Below are positions 9,480-21,028 of a stretch of DNA of 29,677 nt, in pieces; the stretch's first letter is position 1, and every line of letters begins with the position of its first letter. The position numbers and the translations under genes were made by a program. The DNA is taken from positions 1-29,677 of the forward strand of contig JBBPTG010000281.1 of the NCBI GenBank assembly GCA_038093975.1, in the 5' to 3' direction. The DNA comes from Chalciporus piperatus. Its lineage: Eukaryota > Basidiomycota > Agaricomycetes > Boletales > Boletaceae. The notes beneath the pieces were generated by a model, which saw only the letters and a program-made list of their open reading frames with translations, was not told the DNA's origin and did no database searches.

Positions 9480-10182
9480 ATGGTTCACATCAGTCCCTTC
9501 GTCCAAACTTTCTCTGCTCTCATTCAAGGTATGTACAGCATACACTGAGGGTTCCATGTATCTCTTCCTTCTATCTGACCTTTATTCAATATTGACGCCA
9601 CCTCCGTCCTCAGCCGCCTCCCAACAAACACCCTCCAACGAACTCGCCGCCCGTCAGTCTCCCCCAACCATCCCAGACATCCCCTTGTCCAGCTTGCCCA
9701 CTCAATGCCAATCCGGGTGTCCAGTCCTTAATACAGTCATCGTAAGTCCACCGTGGCACCCTTTTTTTCCGCACCTATTTCTGACTCCCTCATCTCAGAA
9801 TTGTGGCTTCACCAACACGAGCTGTGTCTGCGCAAGCCCAATCGGTCCACAGCTCGAAACATGTCTCACATGTCTCGAAGCTGCTGGCCCAAACGCCAGT
9901 CTCCAGGGTGCGTATCAGTCCATCATCAGTGGCTGGAACCAGCTTTGTGGCGGTCATTTGAGCGTAAGTTTATCATCGTCTTTTTTTCTCTGACTCGCTG
10001 GAGAAACTGATGATCGGCTTTTTACCACGAATTAGTTGGGAGGTTCCTCCTCCCCGAGCCCGAGCCCGAGCTCAAGCCCAAGCACCAGTGGAAAGTTGCC
10101 AGGTGGTGCTATGAGTCTCAAGACGGCCGGTTGGGGAGTTTGTGTCGTCGCTGCTACCCTCGGGGCCTACATGGTTCTCTGA
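9480..10182 (+). CDS. Small secreted Cys-rich, probably GPI-anchored protein (CFEM-like), copy 2, 162 aa
   Basis: Exons are 9480-9528, 9614-9741, 9799-9963 and 10036-10182; introns of 85, 57 and 72 nt all have good GT-AG sites and join in frame. A short signal peptide (MVHISPFVQTFSALIQ) is followed by an eight-Cys core (QCQSGC, NCG, SCVC, TCLTC, GWNQLCGG). Then come a short SPSPSPSSSPSTS stalk and a hydrophobic GPI-type tail (WGVCVVAATLGAYMVL). The cores of copies 1 and 2 share NCG, CAS, the CxxC pair and GWNQLC, and introns 2 and 3 are at the same places, so they arose by tandem duplication. The stalks differ completely (TGGS/T repeats against SP repeats). Expected location is the cell wall or plasma-membrane surface; the function is unknown. 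Confidence 0.85.
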
Positions 10183-10965
10183 TCTCGGACCAGAGCGAGG
10201 TCCTTGATGCGATGCAATGCGGTGCGGTGCGACATGACATGACATGACACGATGTATCACGCGTATGACACACGAATGCATGATATACGATATGGAACTG
10301 AAGTCGGGGAATAGGTATCGAGAGGGCTCAGCAGTGCGCCCACCGAACCGTTCAGAGTCTTCACTTACATAAGTAGCTACATTGACAGCGCTACATTTCT
10401 CAGTATTTCTTTTCCTTCTTGGGCTTTACTATAACACCTCGGGCACTGTGAACATCGGTTCAACCATAACCATATCATCCCATGGGGTCTATAGTCCTGT
10501 CAATGGTAACAAGTTAGAATTCCGAGCTTGAAGCATATGCAGCTTTGTCACAGGACAGACGAGTATGCAAATTTAATTCAGAAGTTGAAGTTATTCTTAA
10601 TCTACGGGTTCCCGGATATTGAATTGGTCGCTGTGATACAACTGGCCTGTGCTTCCCATACCAAGCTCAGTGAGGGAAACTCAAATTCGGGGCTGCGCTG
10701 TCATACGTGGTACATATGGAACTTGAGAGAGCATGAAGTTCAACGTCAAGAGGAAGAAAACATCATCGAACTTTGTCAAACAAAAACAAGTTCAAATACG
10801 TCAGTAATACAGTGGAGAGGCTAAGTTCGAGGAGGGGTAACCATAGACAATATCGTACATACAGATCATAGAGCGAAGAAGACAATCCAGGGGTAGGGTA
10901 GGATATGAGACGAGAGCGACATCGGTGGAGACGATGCCCAGGGGTATTGTAGGGGAATCGATTTC
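10183..10965. other. Convergent intergenic region
   Basis: It lies between the ends of surface-protein gene 2 and the histidine-kinase gene. Just after the first gene there is a short imperfect microsatellite (GATGC/GGTGC units, then three ACATG units, about 10207-10250). Otherwise only short frames without coding character are seen. Confidence 0.4.
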
Positions 10966-13900
10966 TTATGCGGCCATTAACGCTGGTGGTCGGTGCAGAA
11001 GATGATGTTGCTTGGCAAGCTGAACGCGCTCGCCTGCGAGCTTGTTGATGGAATTCAAGAGGTCACCACGACGTAACGGTTCTGCGACGAACAAAAGGGT
11101 CAATCGAGTCTTGCAGAAAAGAAGGGGTTTGGAAACGTACTCGTAATGTGGTCGTCCATGCCTGCCTGCAAACACCTCTCACGGTCGCCAATCACTTGGA
11201 AGCGCTGTCAGTATTCATCCTGGCATGAAGACAATGTCACACGCACTAGCATGGGCGGTCAAGGCAACGATGGGAGTCCTCAACAGACCCTTGTGCAGCT
11301 CGTAAGCCCGAATGAGCTCCGTAGCCTCCATTCCTCCCATGAACGGCATCGACACGTCCATCTATCACAACAGTGAATACGCGCAACTGAACGACAATAG
11401 GAAACGACGCTCACGAGAATGATATCGAATGGTCGGCCTTGCTGCATCCGCGACTTGAACGCATCTACAGCCAAGCTGCCATTCTCGGCAATCTCGACCG
11501 AATGGCCGTACTTTTCCAGGATCTTCACAGCCAATTTCTGGTTGACCATGTTATCCTCGGCGAGAAGAATGTCGAAGACAATGTCATTGGGGGCAGCAAC
11601 GGGGGAGACGGTATTCGACTCCAGGGCTGATATTAACGCGGAGGCGAGATCTTGAGCTGTCACGGGGGTCGTCACTTGGGAGCTGATACTGTTGTCCAAG
11701 CACCACTTGACTGCAAAAAAACTGAGCTTGAGGACAGACAGACCCTAGCTGATGAATACACTCACGATTGAGTCTAGGCATAGAAGGTGCCAACAAGACG
11801 ATTGGAATGTATCGCAGGTGTTCGTATTCTCTTATACTCTCAGTCTGTGGAACACATGATCAGACCCTGTCACCGTTAACGTAGGAGAGAAATTTCCAAA
11901 GCATACCATCGTGAGAGAGTCCACCACAATAGTATCAATGTGTGGACAACGTTCCTTGTCCGCGATCTCGGCGATCTCATGGGCGACGTAGGCTTTCAGA
12001 CCGAGTTCTTGGATTCTTTGAACGACGCCAGTGGTATCGCCTAGTGTATCGACGAACATGATCGCACGCCTCTGGAATGGTTGCATCTTCTGCAGCGTGG
12101 TTTCCATCGTGCTTTGGCTGATTTGGGAAGTGATCGTGAAGAAGAACTTGCTTCCCTTGGCAACCTCACTCTCGACCCACATGTTGCCCTGCATGAGGTT
12201 GACGAGTCGTTTCGAAATCGAAAGACCTAGACCTGTTCCTCCATATTCCTGTGAGAGACAATGCGGTGATTAACTCCTCTTTGTATCGGAAGCGAAGGCA
12301 TCAAATACATACACGCGTCGTCGAACCATCAGCCTGACAGAACGTGTCGAAGATGAGATTGAGCTTGTCTTTGGCAATACCAATACCCGTATCCGTCACG
12401 CAGAACTCGAGGGTGACACTTTGGTCGTCCAAGGCAAGAAGACGCGTGCTGAGTGCGACGTGTCCCTTGCGTGTAACTTTCGAGGGTGTAAACTTAATGG
12501 CGTTGCCAACAAGGTTCGTGATGACTTGGCGTAACCGAAGAGAATCTCCAATCAACTGATCTGGGATGTCAGGGTCTACATCGTAGGTGAGGTCCAGATT
12601 GTTTTGCGATGCACGGACGACGAGGGTCTTGAGGATACCGAAGACAGTCTGGCGAAGGGAATAGGATACGGCTTCCATGGTCATACGCCCAGCCTCAACT
12701 GCGAGCACGTGTAAGTTAATGACAGCGACAACGTTAAACGTGTCTGGACGTACTCTTGGAAATATCCAGGATATCATCGATGATCAATAACAACGAGCGA
12801 GCCAATGAGTGGACTAATAGCAAACTTTCCCGCTGCGATCTGTTGAGGTCGGAGTCGAGAGTCAACTCTGTCATACCGATGATACCGTTCATTGGCGTCC
12901 TATGCTCATATCAGCAAACCGCTGAAATGAACTATGAATGATATTCGTGTAACGTACCTGATCTCATGGGACATATTGGCCAGGAACTCCGACTTGGATC
13001 TGTTGGCCAACTCGGCGGCCTCCCTCGCAGCAGTGTTCTTCTGAATGGAATCACGCAAGTTGAAAACCATTTGGTTGATCTGAGTCTTCAGCGAGTCCAT
13101 CTCTCCGCTAGCTTCAACCGTAATGAACCGAGTGAAGTCGCCGTCCATAGCTGCCGCGGAAATCTGAGCGAACCCACGGACTTGCGTTGTCAAGTTTCCG
13201 GCCATCGTGTTGACGGACATCCTGCATTGCAAAGAATCCAACATTAGAAACACCAGAATCAACGACCGCATAAACTGTAACGCACGTAATTTCTTGCCAG
13301 ATACCCTGAACGTTGCCGACTTCGGCTTGGACACCTAGTTTACCTTCCGTACCGACTTCGAAGGCGACCTTCTTGACTTCCTTGGCGAAGATAGCCAATT
13401 GTGCAATCATGTCGTTGATGGTGTTGACCAAGTTTAACATCTCTCCGGAGACGGAGACACCAATAATTTGCTGCGTCAAGTCACCACGAGCGACGGCGGT
13501 CTTGAAAGAACATTAACTAGAATTCAAAATTGAAGATCAGAATACTCACAGTTGCAACCGCGATTGTTCGCACTTGCAAGGTCAACTAAACCACGTCATG
13601 TTAAAACAGAAGCCAGAGTCACAGAAATAAGTACCCACGTTAGCAGCCATGACGTTGACATTGTCCGTGAGATCCTACGACCAACATCAATACGCTGCGT
13701 TTTCCAGTAATCTTCGGCTCACCTTCCAGGTACCGCCAACGTTAGTCACGCGGGCCTGTCCACCCAATCGCCCCTCCGTACCAACTTCTCTTGCGACACG
13801 AGTGACTTCATCGGCGAATAAGCTCAAACTCTCAGTCATGCCGTTGACGGTCTCCTTCAGTTCCTTGATTTCACCGCGCACATCGACTTCGATCTTTCTG

Positions 13901-16140
13901 GTCAAGTCACCAGCGGCGACGGCTTTGGTGACCTCAGCGATAGAACGCACTTGGTTGGTCAAATTCATGGCCATCAAGTTGACATTGTCCGTCAAAACCT
14001 GGGCGGCAAGATGCCGTCAGCGCTTGGATGAATATCATTGATGACGGCGACGACGAACCTTCCACATGCCCTGGACGTCAGGGACGTAGGCCTGTCCTCC
14101 CAAAATACCCTCCGTTCCGACTTCCAACGACACACGAGTAACTTCGTTGGCGAGCGTAGATAATTGGGCAACCATAGAATTGACAGTCATCTTCAAGTCC
14201 AACATCTCTCCCTGAACGTCGACGTTGACGACCTTGCTCAAGTCACCCAAGGCGACGGCCTTTGTGACTTCCGAGATGGAACGCACTTGATCGGTCAAAT
14301 TGCTAGCCATTTTCTGCGTCAAAAAGTCTTATCAGCACGAGTTGCGCGACCGAGAGACAAGGAAAATCTCACGTTGACATTGCGTGTCAAGTCTGCCCAA
14401 GTACCTTGTACACCTTCGACACGAGCCTGGCCTCCCAGGATACCCTGGGTACCGACCTCCAGAGCGACACGAGTTACTTCCGATGCGAATGCGCTCAATT
14501 GGTCCACCATAGAATTGACAGTGCCCTTCAAGGTCGACATTTCACCTTCGACTTGTATCTCGATCTTCTGAGTCAAGTCACCCTTGGCGACTGCAGTTGT
14601 CACCTTGGCGATAGACCGCACTTGATCCGTCAAGCTTGAACACATCCGATTGACCTGCGATAAAATGAGCATCATTGCGGCCCTCTACGCGACGACCACT
14701 CACATTGCGAACCAATTCGAACCAAACACCTTCGACGTCAGGAACATGAGCTTGTCCACCCAATTTCCCTTGAGAACCGACTTCCAATGTGACACGAGTG
14801 ACCTCAGCAGCTAACGCCCGGAGCCGAATAACCATTCCGTTGACAGTGTTCTTCAAGTCCAATATTTCACCACGAGCATCGACATCAATCTGTTTCGACA
14901 AGTCACCCAACGCGACGGCTTTTGTGACCTTGGCGATACTGCGAACTTGGTTAGTCAAATTGGCAGCCAACTTGTTGACGACGCCTGTCAATTCGCGCCA
15001 TGTTCCTTCGACATCCAAGACGAGAGCCTGACCACCCAATTTCCTGAAGAGGTACTCAGGAGACGGAAGGTACCGATCGTATCAAGGACATACCCTTCTG
15101 TACCGACTTCCTGACTGACACGAGTGACTTCCTTGGCGAACTGACCCAATTTATCGACCTGAAGCAGACACGAGTCAGCTTGGCATGTAAATCTGGGAAG
15201 TGTGGAATACCATGGTGTTGATGACGTCCTTAAGCTGTACCATGACCACACCCTGAACAGGAACCGTAATTTTTTGTGACAAATCACCGCGAGCGACGGC
15301 ATTGCAAACACGTGCAACGTCCTGGACTTGGGCCTTTAACAACCGAAGTTCCTCAACGGCACTCATGCCGCTCTCGAAAGCGGCGGTGGCGAGCGGACCG
15401 GGAGGGACGACGAGTGGAGATCCGGAAGGAGAACCATTGAAATGCTCATTGATCCGACTTATGGTCATGGTATCCGTGATGGTCTTGCAACAGGTAGGGC
15501 ACACCATATGTTCCACATGAGAAGTCGGAGGAGCCGAATTTGAAGAGGTGGAAAAGGCACGTTGAACTTTGGCGAGGTCGAGGTTGTTGGGGATGTTATC
15601 GAGTGATAACGACATATTCTGAACGCGAGAGTTGATCGGTCTAGTAGACGGTGCATGATCAACATCAGCGACGCCCACCATTGCGTTCTCTGCCAACATT
15701 TCGACATCTGCCGAATCATCGGCGGTATTGGTGACGGATTCAGCCCTGCTTGAGAAGAATCCGTTCGTTGGGGCATTTGAGGGCTTGGCGGTGTTCATGC
15801 CGCTGAGCTGCTGGAGGAAAGAGGGAATATCGTCCTGCTGAGATGAAGATGAAGAGGGTATGGGAGCGTCGCCTACACTTCGCCGTTTCTTGGTCTCTGG
15901 CCCGTCGTTTTGCCAGGATTCCGAGGCCTTCATTGTGGACACAGCTTCCTCTGCTGTATACATTCTTCGAGCGATGGTAGAGAGAGAGCGAAGGATGGAG
16001 TCAGTCTGCCAATCGCCCGGCCCATCATACCGGGGCGGTGGGCTAGACACTGGACATAGCTCGTAGGTAGAAAGTAGTGCAATCAAGTGGGAGAGAAACG
16101 GGTCATTTTGACCACGGGTGGGGTCGATTATCGAGCTCAT
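10966..16140 (-). CDS. nik1: Group III hybrid histidine kinase (Nik1/Os-1 type), 1410 aa
   Basis: Eighteen minus-strand exons join in frame: 16140-15211, 15158-15094, 15043-14704, 14654-14373, 14313-14059, 13998-13723, 13674-13639, 13585-13550, 13500-13286, 13221-12958, 12899-12754, 12698-12313, 12248-11907, 11844-11766, 11710-11415, 11361-11247, 11194-11141, 11081-10966. The N-terminus is Ser-rich and cytosolic. Seven HAMP units follow, each with a (V)AxGDL-like core (residues about 282, 375, 467, 559, 651, 743 and 837). The kinase has H897 (MSHEIR), the N box ([14 protein letters not shown]), G1 (DTGIGI), F and G2 (GGTGLGLSI) motifs. The receiver domain has D1318 ([12 protein letters not shown]) and a late Lys (ITKPLRRG). 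This class senses osmotic stress, acts through a phosphorelay on the HOG MAPK cascade, and is the target linked to phenylpyrrole and dicarboximide fungicides. No membrane segment is seen. Confidence 0.95.
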
Positions 16141-16450
16141 CGTCGGGGACGATGATGAGCAACGACGGTGTTGGTGGTGGTTGAGAGGAAAGGGAGCGGG
16201 ATGACGAGTCAAGTGATGTGACAAGCAAATCCAAAGTTCAAGTTGATCCAAAGCAAATCATTACATACGAAATCCAACAATTGAAAACTGGTCAATCTCC
16301 GCTCCATAGCGGCCTGTCACCAGCAAGCCCATCTACCGCTGTCTGGAATGTACGCCTGCGCCTCGTGGCAGATGTAATGCAACCGATAAATTATTGTCAA
16401 GATATCTTACATTCATACTACTTCAGATCCATGGACCTACTCGTATTGCT
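16141..16450. other. Short spacer between phospholipase D end and histidine-kinase start
   Basis: The 310 bases must hold the terminator of the phospholipase D gene and the promoter of the kinase gene, both on the minus strand. I see no clear TATA box. An in-frame upstream ATG at 16251 would add 37 residues (MDQLELWICL...), but the region reads like a leader; the start at 16140 ([11 protein letters not shown]) is preferred. Confidence 0.4.
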
Positions 16451-19400
16451 TTAGATATAGATGGGCAATGTGGGGTTCAGTCCCAACCAATCGATCCCCT
16501 CCACAAAGTCCTTTTCATCAATCAAAAAGTCCTGAATCCACCTTCAGTCTTGATCTGATGGCTAACTAGACCAGGAATACTCACCAATGGACATTCCACA
16601 ACGGCACCCTTGACCTGAGAAAGACGCTCCTTGACCCTGTGCAAAGGTATGTCAGGCACAACGTGCCCACTCTTCACTTTCGGGATGTAGTTCTACCAAT
16701 CATCGTCAGTTCCTTCCTGGTTGCGTCTATCGATAGCGAAAAACACCCACATCGTACGCGGACCACGATCTGACTAGATTAGTGGGCATGGGTCGGAATA
16801 GCTCCGTAAATATCTCCCTGTTGCGGCGTGCAGTGTCGTACCACAGGTTGAGGAATTTGTCCGAAAGCGGATCCGCCACATCAAAATCTTCAGACAAATT
16901 GGTCTCGTCGGGGTTCATTGTTGGGGCTGGCATCATGAAATCTGGTTGGCCTGCAGGCGGAATCATGAACGAATCTTGGCCTGCAGGGTGCTGGGGCGGA
17001 ATGAGGCCCAGATGCTCTGACACATTTCAAACCACGTGTCAAGGTTCATGTATGCCCTGCTGTTATGAGGCCGCAAACTTACCTCTGCACAATTTCCGCC
17101 GCAAGGTAGCCGCAAACCTTGCTGCCATATAAGTTCGACCGTTCATTGTGGTTTTAATCATATCGCTGTCTTCCACAACAAGCGCAATCTCGGAATCACC
17201 ATCACCCTAAGAATCCATCAGTACGGGGTTCCGACGTCGGTGAGTTATCTCTTACCTTCTGGCTACGATCATTGAGGTTGGCCGAGCCCATCTTGGTTGA
17301 TCGTTAGCCTCAAAAGATAAAGATGTCGCAGAAATGAGCTCACAATGACGCGGGTGTCATCCACAATCATAACTTTGCTGTGGATATAAAGCATCTCCGA
17401 AACGTAGCTGTACCAGTCAATCAACTTCCCAAACGATCACGAAACAAAACTCGCTCACCTATTCAATCCCTCCTCTTCCGACCCCATCCAAGGCTCCTCG
17501 CACAAACTCCCACTCGCTTGCAACGCATGGTGGGACACCGAATCCGACCCCATATTATCCGAGCTGGGACCCTTATTCTCGAAGCTTTCAAGATCCTGTC
17601 TAGCAGCCTCCATCGATGGCGGAAGCTGAACCTTCTCCTTCTTCTCTTTCTCCTTCTTCTCCTCAGTGGGGACCAAACTAGCTTTCCCTTCCTGAGGCAC
17701 TTTGATGTAGACGTCCTGAGGCCCGTTTTTCTGGTCAAGATCCCCCCCCACCCATTGGCGGGCAAGGGCGATCTGAGCTTCGTGGAACGTCACTCCTGAC
17801 TCCCTTTCCTGTACTTTTAGGGTCTCTGTTACAAGGATAAATCATATCATCAACAATCGCGGCGGAGGAAATATGAACATGAAAGCGAACGAACCCATTG
17901 GGGTATTGATGCGGTCATAAGAGCGCAAGTGGAAGAACCGGATATAGTCCGTCCTAAAGAGACAAATCAGTCATTAGGAGGCCTAGAACGCTCAAAACAG
18001 GAGCAAAATAGGGAGACGCGGGACACCTACGGTTCATATCCAGCCTTGCGGATCTCCTCGTAGATACTATTTCCACCCCTATTCATAGTCCGATACTGCG
18101 CCGCCATGATCGTCTTCAGAGCACTCTCAGTCTTGATATCTCCCGCAAATCCTGGTAATTCGGGAATGACGACCATAACCTATACGCCCCAACCCAATCC
18201 AACCCGAATTTAGTGAACGCTCATCGTGATGGTTGCCGTCAAGGACGCCTACCCTGAACTTTTTCCCTGCTTTAGCGGCCGCTATGATCCGTTCGACCAA
18301 GGCCTGTGCTATCTGATTCTTGACCGGTCCCTCGTTCCGAGTGTTAGATATACTTGATATAGTATGCCCAGTTAGCAAACACGCGACCATAGCACAATTC
18401 AGGAACAATCATCACTCACAAGAACTGGTTCTCTATTGAGCGTGATCACCGCCCACGACCACGAGGCGAATTACGCCGGGACAAATTGAATTGAGGGAAC
18501 AAGTAAATAAACAACCGGATTTCGGTACGTACCGATATAGATGAAGTGGTTGGCTTCTCGAATTAGCTCAATGTCTAGCAATGGTAAGATGTCACGTCAG
18601 AAACATGCCATGGACCCACAGGATGCGGGGAAGAAACACAGCAAGTAAAAGAAGACGTACAAGCGTTCTGGATGCTATGTTCCGTAAGCACACCATGACT
18701 CCAGTCCGACACGCTGCGAACGACTTGGACACGGCATGTCCCGTGGGGAGCTGGTATATAAGGGGCCTCTACCCTTTCATGTATGTGGAGGTTAAACCTC
18801 TCCTTGAACTGCTTGCCAACTTCGTGCCACTGTTCACGGTGAGGATGACCTGGGGAGCACGTAAATGAGATATTCATCACGCTGGGTGGATAAGGAGACT
18901 ACGTACGAGCGACGGCTTCCTCTCTGGCAATTTCGACATTGTGGGGAAGCGCAAGCCATTCGAACCTCCTAAACAGGGATCAGGAACATCACATAACAAG
19001 GTTTCTCAACACGCACGCATCATCGCGGTACTAGTGACAACAGGGTCAACCTACGTGTGGGGACATTCGACTCAATGCGTACCTTGCGACGTTTGATCTC
19101 ATTCCAGCGTTCTACGAAGTGCTGACAGATATCCAAGACTGCGGACCCGCATAAGGACATGTGGACCTGAATAACCATGCCTCAACAGCCAGTCTTACAT
19201 CCTTACCAAATATCACTCACATCATGCCAGGGCATCCTCGGAGTCTCCAGAATGGAGACGGCGTTGCTCACATAGTTATAAACCTCCTGGAAGTCCATAA
19301 CACGTGCATTGTTGTAATCCTGTCCGGGGAATAAAGTACGAGCGAAATTGGTCGGATGAACGTCAGACAACGGGTGATTGTGGGTATCCCAACGTCCAAA

Positions 19401-20511
19401 GCACAAGTCTAGACCTCCGATACAAGCAAAGTGATTGTCAACCACGACGACCTACATGCCAGCCAAAACGACATCAGCATAACATCTCGAACGCGACGTG
19501 ACGTACGAACCTTTTCGTGGTGAGACCAGAATTCGACGGCATCTAAGCGTAGCAAATGAGCAATGTGGGTCGAACGCACATTCCGAACAACGCACCCTTG
19601 CTGCCAATATGATCAGGGTGGCGCATACACGCAATGTTAGGATGAAGCGCTTCCAAAGTAGCCTACCACCATCGTCAACATTACGTCGACCACGCACAAC
19701 ATCGGTGTTTTACCTTGGTATGTTTCGAACACATGGACATCGTCTGGGTAACTTCCTTGTAGACGACGACGTATATCTTGACGCCTTCCTTAGCTTTACG
19801 TTGCAAAAGTCTGTCGAGGCGCCATTTTTCGTTTAAGGCCGGGGGACGGCTGGTGGCAAACAGATGCGTATGGTGTCTTAGTTTGCGACGTGAATATGAC
19901 GAGGACGAACATACCGGAGGTATAACTCAGGTGTGAGCCACCAGTCCTAAGCACAGTAGTAACAATAGTAATCAGAGCGACAGACCCGATGCGAGGTAAG
20001 GGATACCCACCAAGATGAAGATTGCCTCCTTGGCTTTGTCGATCATCTCTGAAACGGCCCACATGTAGTCATGTCCATCAATATGCCTACAATCATTCAA
20101 TCACGACCCGCTACACAAAGAAGCGAAGACAACAACGACATACCATTTCACCATATTGTCCTGCCTCTGTGCGGCGAAACTCTCAAACCTGTGACTTTGA
20201 TTGATCTTGGTACGAATCTCATCGTTGAGTTTTTCCTCAGGGGTATCATGACGACCTGTACACGTTCATGACACAGGCAGGAGTGTAACAGTCTGGTCAG
20301 ATCAAAGCTGGCCACAAACCACGACCTATAACTCACGATCGGTATCCAAAATACCTATCGTACCAACACAAACGCCGCAACAGACGCCAATCAGCCAAGA
20401 TCATAGAAGAAGATCTCAATCAGACGTACCGACTATCTGATCATATGCCCTATCGATGCCTTCAGGCAGTCTCTCGGCGTAATCCATGACCTTGTCCAGG
20501 AAACTCATCAT
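16451..20511 (-). CDS. Phospholipase D (PLD1/PLDA type, no PX-PH region seen), 847 aa
   Basis: Twenty-five minus-strand exons join in frame: 20511-20430, 20354-20337, 20255-20144, 20086-20011, 19946-19915, 19849-19714, 19662-19596, 19542-19511, 19451-19221, 19166-19083, 19030-19017, 18968-18907, 18849-18661, 18574-18533, 18432-18420, 18352-18253, 18179-18031, 17953-17895, 17825-17459, 17407-17344, 17291-17256, 17206-17083, 17016-16751, 16692-16585, 16531-16451. Both catalytic HKD motifs are intact: H183/K185/D190 (HEKVVVVD) and H631/K633/D638 (HSKVMIVD), each with its GG or GS partner (IGGLDL, MGSANLNDRS). Other family landmarks are LRRPPALNEKWRLDRLL, IENQF and GDGDSEIALVVED. It hydrolyses phosphatidylcholine to phosphatidic acid at membranes. 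A Lys/Glu-rich insert lies before HKD2. The N-terminus (MMSFLDKVMDYAERL) lacks PX and PH domains, so it is the short fungal form. Confidence 0.95.
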
Positions 20512-21028
20512 TGTGATGTGTGGTGTTGGGTCGCGAGAGGCGGTTGTCCTCGCGTTGCTATATACTGCGGGTGGTTGGGTGGGTATCTACTCACTATCTA
20601 GGCTTAACGTCTTGGTTGGCATAGAATTTCCCGGCGCCGCCCACTTCCGGGCCTGGCGTGTGACAACTTCCGTTCATCATTGCCATCACGTCGGAGTTAC
20701 CCATCTCGGCGTTGGGCTAGTCTAGATCTCCGGTCGTTCACCATCCACTAAGTAGTAGGAAGTTGGTAGTTTGTAAGCTTTGGATGGTCTTCAGCGCGCG
20801 ATACGATCACGTCGTGGTCTACCCAACAACGTCCGTTGCCGAGATCAAAATCAACCCGGTCTTTGTTCCCCATTGTGAACGTTCTGTTGGAACCCGAACC
20901 TAATTACAACCGAGATACGCCGCAAACAAACGCGCAGCGCCCAGGTCATTTTAGCCCATTCTATCAAGCATGCGTACATGATGGCCAGGGGAAACATGAA
21001 ACACGGAGTCAAACCATACTAAAAGTAA
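20512..21028. other. Spacer with phospholipase D promoter and Nup84 gene end
   Basis: A TATATA element (about 20559-20565) lies some 50 bases upstream of the phospholipase D start and is the best promoter candidate. The rest shows no coding frame of note. Confidence 0.45.

Noticed and set aside
18969..19082. Frame break in the phospholipase D gene after ERWNEIKRRK
   Set aside because: Resolved by a 14-nt microexon that restores the expected family sequence.
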